Notes under the pieces: generated by a model
Seen by the model: only the letters and a program-made list of their open reading frames with translations
What the model was told of the DNA's origin: nothing
Databases searched by the model: none
Source of the DNA: Obelidium mucronatum
Lineage: Eukaryota > Chytridiomycota > Chytridiomycetes > Chytridiales > Chytriomycetaceae
Length of the DNA: 64,000 nt
Assembly (NCBI GenBank): GCA_025765595.1
Contig: JAIVFH010000005.1
Coordinates: forward strand, 434,001-498,000
Direction: 5' to 3'
Position numbers and translations under genes: made by a program
Shown: in pieces, positions 25,268 through 33,984 of the stretch
Layout: every line of letters begins with the position of its first letter
Numbering within the stretch: the stretch's first letter is position 1

Positions 25268-25724
25268 TTAGGCTCAGTGTCAGCCTTTCTCTTTTTGGCT
25301 CGTTGACAAAAAAATAAAATTTCGAGCTTGCGAGAAAGGCTGATGGGAAATCTTGCATTTTTGACCCAAAACGCGACAGCACCACCGATGTAGCTCACCA
25401 ACGCTCCGCCGGATCGCTACCAGCTTTGGTGGACATACTTTTGGGACAATTTCTCAAGGTTTGTCCGTGCGGTTTTCTGGGATTTCCGTTTATTTAACGT
25501 ACTTGAAACTTTGACAGACCAGCGCCTGCCGAATATGAGCGCAAACACAATTTCGATACGTGTGTCGGTTTGCGCAGCCATTTTTTATGCTATTCGCGAT
25601 TTCTGATGGCTTCGGGACTGTTGGCTGACTCGCTCTTGTTCTTTGGACCGAACTCGTTGAATATGCAAAACGTATGGAAAAAAATGAATCAAAATATCAA
25701 TAATATCATTAATCAATGCCACCA
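25268..25724 (+). repeat. Left terminal inverted repeat (457 bp)
   Basis: Identical by eye to the reverse complement of 30054-30510; it ends where CACCA is followed by GG here but AA on the other side. It contains an internal inverted repeat, TCAGCCTTTCTC (25280-25291) and GAGAAAGGCTGA (25332-25343), with a 40-base loop. It also contains the ATG of the helicase (25606), so promoter and start codon lie inside the repeat. Confidence 0.93.
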
Positions 25725-27600
25725 GGTTACTCGAACTGATCTGGGATTTGAAGCACATGATTTTCAAGTTGGCGCTGTTGCTGCTTTGCTTTCAGGCAAA
25801 GATTGTGTGATCATTCGAGCTACTGGTGGGGGGAAAACTTGGGTCTTCTGTCTCCTTGCGAAAGTGCATAACCTTCTGAAAGGTACAAACACGACCTTTG
25901 GCGTAAGCAAGGAATGCAGTGTCGTCTATATTGTGTGCCCATTGATCGCTGTCATGAAACAACAAATGGATGTTCTCAATACTCAGAATATCGGGTTGAG
26001 GGGTGCAGCTCTGGGCTCCCTTGATTGTGTTCACTCGGATAACGAAGCCACCATTGGTCTCATAGCGTCAAGTCAAGTACATGTTGTGTGGTTGCCGCCA
26101 GAGTATTTGGTTGCAATGACGAAGGACTCAAAGGACCATCGAAAGCGTCTTGAACTCTTCAAAAAAACAGCAATTGCGTGGATTTTTGATGAAGTACATT
26201 TATTCATGGATGCTGGTGATGTTTGGCGTGATGCATATCAAGTTTTGGAGGAAGTTCGGCCTCTGTTTCCAAACACTCCAATTGGTGTAGCTAGTGCATC
26301 TATTCCTCGAACAGACTTCTGCAAAATGCTCCGCCGACTCCGGATCCGCGAGGATGCGGTTCATCTTGTTGGAAACGTTGACCGGCCAAACATCTTCATT
26401 TCGGTACGCAACCGTACCACCATGTCCCATGATTTGGGGTTCATCAAGACTGCCTTTGATACAAAAGTATTCGATCCTCAAATATTCCCAGTTCTTCTTT
26501 ACAATGATGATAAGAAAGTATTGGGAAGCATCATTGACTTCATTATTGGACCAAACAAGCCATGTCCTCCAAATCTTCTCAAGTTCACAGCTTCATCATC
26601 TGATACACATAAAGCTGGTGTTATCTTAATATTGGCAACAAGACCTGACCTTGTACAGCTCTTTGGTGGAACTGGCGCATTTGGAAATGGACTCAACCCT
26701 TCAAATATTGTAACGGTCATTCACTACCGACCCCCGAAATCCTTCTGTAACTACTTCCAAGAAATTGGTCGGGCTGGAAGAAATGGGGCCAAGGCCAAGG
26801 CTATTTTGTTCATGAAGGATGCAGATTTTGAACTCAAGAAGAAGGATTCTAAAGCAATCGGAGTCGCAATGATCAAAAACAAGGAAATTTATTTGGATTT
26901 TATTTACGGGAAGGTTGTTTGTGGGATACGCGTTCCAACATGCCGGCGAAAAGGGTTTGAGGCTGTTTTTGAAGGTGGTTGGCCAGTAGAGACACTTGCA
27001 CACTGTTGTGACATATGTGATCTGTCCAACGGTGTTGACAGCGGTGATGATAATCATGTGGAAATCGGGATTGATGGCAGAAACGGTAGTGTTGATGATT
27101 GTATTGCAGTGAACGCAGTCAATAGTGAGGTGGTGATGGTGCACAATCGAAGTGCTTGCCGTATGACTGCTGCAGAACAAGCCGAGTTATGTAACTCTCT
27201 TCAAGCAATTCGAGTTATTTTGCTCGCAGAGTGCTCTTTCGAATACGGAATGATAATCTTTCCGCCATTCCTCATCAACTCAATCTGTGCCGATGCTAAA
27301 GCTGTTGCTGAGAAAACTTTCCAATGGCCTGTGGCATTTCACCCTGATTGGGTCGACAAGCTGTCGGTTTGCGTGGTGGAGCACCTTAACAAGTATTCGA
27401 AGAACACAAACAATCCAAAAGCTCGGCTGTCTGCAAGTTCAGCAGTGATTCGAAGGCACGAAAGCCCGTCTGTTAAAGATCTGCGCAACTTTGCAGCCGT
27501 AAATGGAGGGGATATTCAGCTGGGAAAAGTAGCGTTGAAGCAGTGGATTAAGTTGACAAAAAAAGATGAGGCTCTTGCAGCCTTTTTATTACAAAACTAA
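25606..27600 (+). CDS. RecQ-type DNA helicase of the transposon
   Basis: 664 residues from the first in-frame ATG (25606), which lies within the left TIR; in-frame ATGs at about 25663 and 25684 are alternatives. Superfamily 2 motifs appear in order. Q-like FEAHDFQVGA is at about 48-57 and Walker A ATGGGKT at 72-78. CPLIAVMKQQ is at about 111-120 and DEVH (for RecQ DEAH) at 195-198. SAS is at about 230, GGTGAFGNGLN at about 354-364, and QEIGRAGRNG at 385-394. A RecQ zinc-site pattern follows: CRRKGFEAVF...CCDICD (Cys 446, 467, 468, 471). No HRDC domain is seen; the C-terminal 190 residues are unassigned. The catalytic residues look intact. It could unwind transposon ends or aid repair of the excised site; that role is inference. 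Confidence 0.88.
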   Translation: MASGLLADSLLFFGPNSLNMQNVWKKMNQNINNIINQCHQVTRTDLGFEAHDFQVGAVAALLSGKDCVIIRATGGGKTWVFCLLAKVHNLLKGTNTTFGVSKECSVVYIVCPLIAVMKQQMDVLNTQNIGLRGAALGSLDCVHSDNEATIGLIASSQVHVVWLPPEYLVAMTKDSKDHRKRLELFKKTAIAWIFDEVHLFMDAGDVWRDAYQVLEEVRPLFPNTPIGVASASIPRTDFCKMLRRLRIREDAVHLVGNVDRPNIFISVRNRTTMSHDLGFIKTAFDTKVFDPQIFPVLLYNDDKKVLGSIIDFIIGPNKPCPPNLLKFTASSSDTHKAGVILILATRPDLVQLFGGTGAFGNGLNPSNIVTVIHYRPPKSFCNYFQEIGRAGRNGAKAKAILFMKDADFELKKKDSKAIGVAMIKNKEIYLDFIYGKVVCGIRVPTCRRKGFEAVFEGGWPVETLAHCCDICDLSNGVDSGDDNHVEIGIDGRNGSVDDCIAVNAVNSEVVMVHNRSACRMTAAEQAELCNSLQAIRVILLAECSFEYGMIIFPPFLINSICADAKAVAEKTFQWPVAFHPDWVDKLSVCVVEHLNKYSKNTNNPKARLSASSAVIRRHESPSVKDLRNFAAVNGGDIQLGKVALKQWIKLTKKDEALAAFLLQN

Positions 27601-30062
27601 ACAATAAAGCCGCCAACTTCTTCTTCCAATAACAAAGTATCCTCTACTTCTGGCTCCTCAACACTCAGCAGCCTATTTTTATTGATACGCTGCTCCACGT
27701 AGCCTGACGCCAAAAGTTCATGGTATCCAATTTCAATAGGTTTCTGAATCAAGAAGTCGTTTGAAACAATTTTCCCTGGACTTTGAATCAGGTTCAAAAC
27801 ATCGAACAGAAACCCAGTGGCATTTGTTGTTGTTCTTACATCTTGATGCTCTGAGGAGGAATCACGTAAATCCAGATGGCGAAAGAGTGATTTCCTCACG
27901 TCGTTTGCAGTACTGGCAGTTATAGAGACACGAACTGTATGATTCCAGTTTTTATTTGATCCAGCGGTATCTTCCTTTGCTTTAAACGCACGGACATGGT
28001 GCTCCATTTCCAAGTCAGCAGCGTGGAATGTTGATGGATGTCCTTTGGGGTTGCAAAATCTGTTTTGAACACTGACGTGTCTGCATTGTTGTGAAATTTT
28101 GCTCTCAAGTTCAATAAGCTCCTGTAGTACTAGATGGCAATATCCTTTGCTGTAGAGCTTCAAGAAGGGGAGATACAGGCGATGCATTGATATAACACCA
28201 TAACCATCTCCGTGATGAATGCAGCTCCTGAAGACAACATACTTTAAGACATGTTTGATGAATTGCAAGCGGTAGTTTTCGAATGGAATCTTTAACTGTG
28301 GAAAATATTCCACTTGATTCTTTGGCTTTACTGCAGCTGACGGAGTCCACTTTGGGATGTAAACAGAACTGTCTAGAGTGGCGACCACAGCTTCCGAAAG
28401 TTGGAGAACCTTTACCAAAGTGTTCTCTCCACTGGAGAATAAAGCACTCTCCAGAAGTTCATTGCTCAAGACTTCCAAGTAAATTCGCATGGTCTCCAAC
28501 TGAGCATCACGCATATCAAAGAATTTGAACTTGTTTCCATTGATGCTTTTGTCTTTAAGGTACGCGTAGCTTCCCAGGGAGCCTTGAACCATTGTCCTTC
28601 CTTTTCCAAACATCTCCCATGTTCCACGAACAATAGCCATCTCCATATGAAACTCTCCTAAAGCTGGCTTAATATGAGATAATCGATCGGAATCATGCGC
28701 AAGGGAGTCGTGACGTCTTTCATGGATTGCAGAACGAATATTAGTGATTGTACCACCATCGCCAACAACAAGGACTTCCAGCAAACCATCCTTTGGAATA
28801 CTGAACTCTTCACCAAATTGAGAAAGAATCTTGATGGCGCCATCCGTTGTCATTTCTCTCTCAGGAGATATTTTGAGGGGTGAGATACCAACACAACCAA
28901 CGGGCCTTTTGGGATGCTCCAACTGAATTGGAAGGTGTTGAAAGTTGACATTGCTCTTGATGATTTCATTTGCAACAGCAAGAACCATTTGTCGTCTCAA
29001 CCAAGTGATATCACTCTCAGAGGCCAGCAGATCTGCGGGCGTTAACACGTTGATATCAATCTTTGGGGTAGTGGATGAGAGGGATGTGTCACAATCCAGA
29101 ATTTCGAAGTGGCCTCGCAATGTATGAGACTGGAAAGTTGTCTGGTTTGAAGTCGACTTTTGGTGTACTCGAAAGCTTCTTTCCACATTGTCAAATATCC
29201 ATGCTCTTTTGAAGCCCTCATATTGTACAGGAACTCGCGCAAGAATCTGAGATGCCATTGCATCAAGTCGGTCGTAAACTGTAGAATAAGACACCGACAG
29301 GCCATACGCTGAAAACAACTGTATAACATTCTCTGACGCTCCACCCATGTACAGGACTATTGCATTGTCGGACTGGAGATAGTTGTATTTTTGACTTCTG
29401 GAGTTCAAGAAAATAGAGAGAACTGACGCCAGTCTTCCCTTTTCCCCCTTTGTCAAAGTGAACACTGTTTTATATAAAAGTGTTCCTTCAGAATCCCAGT
29501 CTTCCAGCATTTTAGAAACGTCAAGTCGATTGTCAACAGTAGGAGTCTCGATTGAAACAGCAGCAAGCTGCTCCAAATCACTGGTAAAAATTTCGGGAAC
29601 TAGCGAAGCTAATAATTCAGATCTTATCGCAGGAGGGATATTTGCCAAGAGACTTTGCAAGACAGTCTTGTGTCCCTCAACATCCAGGGTCTCGAACTGT
29701 TTTATGATTGAGTCCATCGTCGCTTTATCCGCTAGTTGTGGATCCGCAATTCTTGGATTTGCGTAAATCGAGATACCAGCATTACGAGAGATGGTGTCGT
29801 AAGACGTGTTTATGCGAGGATGATTCAACGAGTCATTCAAGGAAAGGGCAGACGGGTTGAATGGGATTGCAATGTTTGCAGATGAATAAACTGACGCAAT
29901 ACCGCTTCTTTGAGGTTGAGCTTTCTTGGTGGCTGGAGTTAACATCGGTGTTTCCGGGTAAAACCGCTTTTGTTGACGATTGACTGGCCGAGAGTTTTCA
30001 TCAGTAGCAAGAGCAGTCTTCCGTTTCTTCTTGAAATGAGAAGGATTGCATTTTGGTGGCAT
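27597..30062 (-). CDS. DUF6589-like protein, candidate transposase
   Basis: 821 residues, ATG at 30060-30062 at the inner edge of the right TIR, TAG at 27597-27599. Residues 1-60 are basic (KKKRK, a likely nuclear signal). The middle resembles the fungal DUF6589 family. It has a hydrophobic strand ending IFDN (Asp 291) followed by Gln/Thr-rich turns. It then has VLVVGDGGTITNIRS (Asp 435), like the G-D-Q-L-T-x-x-R-I-R motif, then GEFHMEM (Glu 470, His 472), like the W/F-H-x-K-M motif. These spaced acidic residues could form an RNase H-like DDE site, which is a hypothesis. No zinc finger, HUH or tyrosine-recombinase motif is seen. The frame is intact over 2.5 kb. Family assignment is from memory of motif patterns, so moderate. 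Confidence 0.68.
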   Translation of the reverse strand: MPPKCNPSHFKKKRKTALATDENSRPVNRQQKRFYPETPMLTPATKKAQPQRSGIASVYSSANIAIPFNPSALSLNDSLNHPRINTSYDTISRNAGISIYANPRIADPQLADKATMDSIIKQFETLDVEGHKTVLQSLLANIPPAIRSELLASLVPEIFTSDLEQLAAVSIETPTVDNRLDVSKMLEDWDSEGTLLYKTVFTLTKGEKGRLASVLSIFLNSRSQKYNYLQSDNAIVLYMGGASENVIQLFSAYGLSVSYSTVYDRLDAMASQILARVPVQYEGFKRAWIFDNVERSFRVHQKSTSNQTTFQSHTLRGHFEILDCDTSLSSTTPKIDINVLTPADLLASESDITWLRRQMVLAVANEIIKSNVNFQHLPIQLEHPKRPVGCVGISPLKISPEREMTTDGAIKILSQFGEEFSIPKDGLLEVLVVGDGGTITNIRSAIHERRHDSLAHDSDRLSHIKPALGEFHMEMAIVRGTWEMFGKGRTMVQGSLGSYAYLKDKSINGNKFKFFDMRDAQLETMRIYLEVLSNELLESALFSSGENTLVKVLQLSEAVVATLDSSVYIPKWTPSAAVKPKNQVEYFPQLKIPFENYRLQFIKHVLKYVVFRSCIHHGDGYGVISMHRLYLPFLKLYSKGYCHLVLQELIELESKISQQCRHVSVQNRFCNPKGHPSTFHAADLEMEHHVRAFKAKEDTAGSNKNWNHTVRVSITASTANDVRKSLFRHLDLRDSSSEHQDVRTTTNATGFLFDVLNLIQSPGKIVSNDFLIQKPIEIGYHELLASGYVEQRINKNRLLSVEEPEVEDTLLLEEEVGGFIV

Positions 30063-30510
30063 TGATTAATGATATTATTGATATTTTGATTCATTTTTTT
30101 CCATACGTTTTGCATATTCAACGAGTTCGGTCCAAAGAACAAGAGCGAGTCAGCCAACAGTCCCGAAGCCATCAGAAATCGCGAATAGCATAAAAAATGG
30201 CTGCGCAAACCGACACACGTATCGAAATTGTGTTTGCGCTCATATTCGGCAGGCGCTGGTCTGTCAAAGTTTCAAGTACGTTAAATAAACGGAAATCCCA
30301 GAAAACCGCACGGACAAACCTTGAGAAATTGTCCCAAAAGTATGTCCACCAAAGCTGGTAGCGATCCGGCGGAGCGTTGGTGAGCTACATCGGTGGTGCT
30401 GTCGCGTTTTGGGTCAAAAATGCAAGATTTCCCATCAGCCTTTCTCGCAAGCTCGAAATTTTATTTTTTTGTCAACGAGCCAAAAAGAGAAAGGCTGACA
30501 CTGAGCCTAA
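30054..30510 (-). repeat. Right terminal inverted repeat (457 bp)
   Basis: Mirror of the left repeat. It carries the same internal 12-bp inverted repeat and the same embedded reading frame MASGLLADSLLFFGPN. Here that frame runs out after about 75 residues into the other gene, so it is not used for the DUF6589-like protein, which starts at the repeat's inner edge. Confidence 0.93.
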
Positions 30511-30517
30511 ACTGAAG
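30511..30517. repeat. Target-site duplication, right copy
   Basis: ACTGAAG directly after the right TIR, matching 25261-25267. It is part of URM1 exon 1 (codons for Leu5-Gln6-Phe7 on the minus strand). Confidence 0.9.
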
Positions 30518-30572
30518 TTCGACATTCATACTTATTTTTTTTGTGCGATGCTGAAAAAGCAAGCATCGAAAA

Positions 30573-31411
30573 ATGTTTCGCCATCAACTGCTTCAGATCA
30601 AACACCATCGACCAGCCGAGTCTTTCCTACTACTACCGCGATTCTATTCCTCCAAACTTCCAACTTTCTGTCCCGTTGAGTATTTATAATTGTATTTTGA
30701 ACCAACCAACCAAACCCACAACCAAAACATCATTCAAAACAGTACAAAACTCTCAACGTTTCAAAAACATCCGACGCACAAACAATCAAAAAGGCATACT
30801 ACGCCAAAGTATTCACTCTCCACCCCGATCGCCTCGCCGCTCTCCCCGGCGGTGCACCCAAACCGGGATCCCCTTTACACAAACAAAAAACCCTCGAATT
30901 CATGCAAACTGTAAAAAGTTTTGAAATCTTGAGTGACGTCAACAGGCGTCGCGAATATGACTTGGATTTGGCGAGAGGTGATACGGGGAGATATGCACGC
31001 GAGGCGGCCGGGAAACCGAGTAGTGGAGATGGACCGAGGCCCAATTATAACTGGGATCCAAGACACAGGAATCCATATGGAAAGACGGAGGGGAAGTATT
31101 CCTATGGATTTGATGGACCTGGTGGTGCGGCAGCGTATGATACTTATTATTATGGACCAATGAATCAAGGGCCAATTTATATGGCGAATTGGAAAGTGGC
31201 GATGTTGGTTGTTACAGTTGCTATGGTTGCGGGTAGTGGGATTTTTGTTTTTGCGCGGCGGCGATTGAATTATTATCAAGAAGCGCAACTGGAGCAAGAC
31301 CGAATTATTGCTGACTATTATGCGAGGAAAAAGGTGGAAGCCGAAACGCGAGGGTTTAAAGCTAGTATTGAGCATTTGCGATCTTTGGATGAATCAAACA
31401 AGGGTGAATAA
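30573..31411 (+). CDS. Mitochondrial membrane J-domain protein (Jid1-like)
   Basis: Hsp70 co-chaperone. Exon 1 (30573-30674) encodes MFRHQLLQIKHHRPAESF...RFYSS, an Arg-rich presequence with a typical cleavage region. A 68-bp intron (30675-30742) follows. Exon 2 (30743-31411) begins YKTLNVSKTSDAQTIKKAYY, continues KVFTLHPDR (HPD at about residues 61-63) and ends helix IV with SFEILSDVNRRREYDLDL. A transmembrane helix WKVAMLVVTVAMVAGSGIF spans about 184-205. The Lys/Glu-rich C-terminus ends at TAA 31409-31411; 256 residues in all. Its start is 43 bp from the URM1 ATG on the other strand, a divergent pair. The transposon lies on the URM1 side, so this promoter is close to an active-looking TIR. 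Confidence 0.83.
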
Positions 31412-31531
31412 ATTCGGTCATCCATTATATTTATTTTTGTGACCTCTGTTTAACAAGTATACTGGGAGTAAAATGGAATAAATGTTTAGCGAAGGGATAC
31501 AAGATTTATTGTATTCTTCCAGGCAGATAAA

Positions 31532-33399
31532 TTAGAAGTTGCCCTTCTTGGCGGCATCAATGAGCGAGCGAGAAATAATCAATCTCTGAATCTGCGAGGT
31601 TCCCTCGTAAATCATAAAGATCCTTGAGAGAATATTAGAAGTGAGTTAAAAAAAAAAGAATTTCAGAAAAAACTAACTTTGCATCACGCATCAGTTTTTC
31701 AACTGGATATTCGCTATTGAATCCATTACCCCCAAAGATCTGAACAGCGTCAGCAGCATTCTTGTTGGCAACTTCCGAAGCAACAGCTTTGGCCATTGAC
31801 GCAAGCAAAGTGTTTCGTTCACCATTATCGCGTTGCCAGGAAGTCTTCCAGACGAGTCCTCGAGCAGCTTCAACTCCCATGGCCATATCTGCAAGCATAA
31901 ATGAAATGGCTTGGTGCTCTGCTATTGCCTTTCCCATGGTCTTTCTCTCTGTAGTTTATCTTTTCTCAGTACAAATTTTCCAAAAACGAGGCAGAAAACC
32001 CACCGATGGCATACTTCAAAGCTTCTTCATAAGCTCTATATATTTAATTAGCATTGTTGTTTTGTTTGTTAAGTTGAAAAAAAAGAAACAGAAGAAAAAA
32101 CAGTAGACAAACCTCCGTGCAACACCAACAGCCGCACTAGCCACAAGAGGTCTAGTCGTATCAAAAGCACCCATAGCAAGTTGGAATCCCTTTCCAACGT
32201 CACCGATCCGGTTTTCATCGGATACCTCCACGTCTTCGAAACTAATTCCACGCGTGTCTGAGCATCGCTGGCCCATGTTCAGTTCCTTCTTTCCAACAGT
32301 GATTCCGGGCGCGTTTCCATCGACAATGAATCCAGTGAATGCCTTTCCTATTTTTTTTTATTTTTTATTTTTTTGGGAGGGGTGTCAATTTAAAACAAAA
32401 AACAGGAAAAGATAAAGATGTATGGGTTTCTATCTAATCTCTCACCAGCGTTTGCGTTGGGGTCGGTTTTGGCAAGAACAAAGTACCAGTTCGCTTTTCC
32501 TCCATTAGTAATCCACATTTTGTTTCCTGTGTTGGAGAAAAAAACCAGTCGTTCAACAACAACCACAACAACATAAATGTATATTAATATTTATAAAAGA
32601 GGCGGAGGAGGAAGAACCTGTGATGCTCCATGAGTTTCCCTTTTTAACGGCCTTGGTGGCGATTCCAGCAACGTCGCTTCCAGCGATAGGTTCAGTCACG
32701 CAATACGCGCACATCAAAGGCTCTTCCGTCATACGACCCAAATACTTTTTCTTCAACGCATCAGAGGCTCCAATAATAACAGGTGCTTCCTAAAAAAAAT
32801 AAACAACAATTAACGCGCTTTAGAGAACGATTCAGAGTATAACAAAAAAAAAAAAAAGAAGAAGAAGGGGACAAGAGAGAGAGCTACAAACCGCAAGACC
32901 GTTTGCTTCAGCAGCAGTTTGGATTCCTGAACACCCATACGCCATTTCTTCGCTAATCAGAGAACAGTCCAAGACACCAAGACCCAAGCCACCATATGCT
33001 TCTGGAACATGTGTGTTCAAAAGACCGACTTCCCAGGCCTTATATTATTGGGTTGTTGTACGTGTTTGTTATTGTTGGTGGTGGGTTGTTTTCGGTTAGG
33101 CAAGTTTTAAGGTGGAGGAGGGAGGTGACCTTCTTCAGGATTTCGGTTGGATATTCTCCAGTTCGGTCGTGATGAGCCGCGTTTGGTGTGATTTCCTTTG
33201 CAGTAAACGACTTTGCGAGTTCCTGGAGCTCGAGTTGTTCTGGAGACAAGGAAAAGCTGATGCGTGTGATTGAAGTGGAGGCAAAGGTACGCTAAGTTAA
33301 TCTTTTGTTTTAGTTTTGGAATATAAAAAATAGCAGTCCGAGCCGTAATACCTTTGCCGCAGCAAACTGTAACGACCGGGAGGCAATTCTGGAGAACAT
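31532..33399 (-). CDS. Medium-chain acyl-CoA dehydrogenase, mitochondrial
   Basis: FAD enzyme of mitochondrial beta-oxidation. Exon 1 (33352-33399) encodes [16 protein letters not shown], a presequence; exon 2 begins [19 protein letters not shown] at 33291. Later exons give [37 protein letters not shown] (FAD/substrate loop), [91 protein letters not shown], and a last exon ending [11 protein letters not shown]. The order matches ACADM-type dehydrogenases. It has about eight short introns, many AT-rich and lined with homopolymers, making it the most intron-dense gene for its size here. TAA is at 31532-31534. Confidence 0.88.
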
Positions 33400-33984
33400 T
33401 TTTTTTTCTTGTGATTTGTGTGTACACACACACATGGGACGTCTTTATTACAAACCAAACTTCCAAACTGTGTCTATGCGAAATCATATTCACGACTTTC
33501 TCAAATGTCTGGTGTTGTTAAAGGCTCAAAAAAGCGTTACCTGTCTGGTTTCTCCTACTTTTAAAAAGACAAGCTGGCTCAAACAAGAGAAATACTGGCA
33601 AGAGGCGAAGAAATCCTCCGAATTGTAATCAGTCTAGACCTCTATCTGAACCGCACAACTGTTTGCTTTGATTCTATGACTCACAGGTCTGATTGGAAAA
33701 AAAACTGGCTTGTCAAGTCGGAATCACCCAACAAGATCACCCAGCAAGAAATAACCATAGTGAAATCCAGAGCACTTGCTATGTTGCATATATAATTGCA
33801 ATTTCTACTAATGTTCTAGATTTCAGACTTTCATTGTTTCCAAAACCAGCCCAAGATCAACAGATAGATGATATTTCACGCGATGTGGTCCATCAGAGAA
33901 ACAGGAACTTCAAAAGCGCTCACAATCACATGTGTCGACTTTTATCCCACGTTGTACAGAAAAGTGCATATGGTTGATTGAAGG
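33400..33984. other. Unassigned stretch beside the acyl-CoA dehydrogenase gene
   Basis: Short plus-strand frames occur here (one of 64 codons from ATG 33437 to 33628). Splice-like sites at about 33690 could link MSGVVKGSKKRYLSGFSY-like pieces, but no frame is convincing and no family is recognised. It may be a small lineage-specific gene or its remnant. The dehydrogenase promoter must lie in the first part. Confidence 0.3.

Larger units (their letters stand above)
25268..30510. mobile_element. DNA transposon with 457-bp TIRs, RecQ-type helicase and DUF6589-like gene
   Basis: Element of 5,243 bp. Ends TTAGGCTCAG...CTGAGCCTAA are inverted repeats extending 457 bp on each side (25268-25724 and 30054-30510). 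I compared them by eye and found no differences. It is flanked by a direct duplication ACTGAAG. It carries two convergent genes and nothing else: a RecQ-like helicase (plus strand) and a DUF6589-like protein (minus strand). Their stop codons overlap in CTAA at 27597-27600. Neither has an obvious intron or frameshift, so the copy looks autonomous and young. The insertion site is exon 1 of URM1. It is not a Helitron (TIRs and target duplication present, no Rep/HUH motif), nor a Crypton (no tyrosine recombinase seen). Confidence 0.93.
24785..30529 (-). pseudogene. URM1: URM1 (ubiquitin-related modifier), split by a transposon in exon 1
   Basis: Urm1 is a ubiquitin-like sulfur carrier for tRNA U34 thiolation and protein urmylation. 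Three exons are visible. Exon 3 (24785-24902) encodes [20 protein letters not shown] and ends in STLHGG-stop, the conserved diglycine. Exon 2 (25027-25173) encodes GGMELLFDG through KERPELFVQGDS. Intron 2 is 24903-25026 and intron 1 is 25174-25256. Exon 1 would be 23 nt, but it is interrupted. Its last bases lie at 25257-25267, and its start, ATG at 30527-30529 with MNVELQ, lies across the 5.2-kb element. Read from its own ATG, the frame enters the repeat and stops after 22 residues. Without the insert the gene would encode 95 residues, close to the usual 99-101. All other parts look intact, so the break is recent. Confidence 0.9.

Noticed and set aside
29942..30208. Minus-strand frame MASGLLADSL... 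in the right TIR
   Set aside because: Mirror of the helicase N-terminus carried by the repeat; it overlaps the DUF6589-like gene in another frame and ends quickly.
25268..30510. Helitron or Crypton as classification of the element
   Set aside because: Long TIRs and a target duplication exclude a Helitron; no tyrosine-recombinase motif supports a Crypton; no HUH motif seen.
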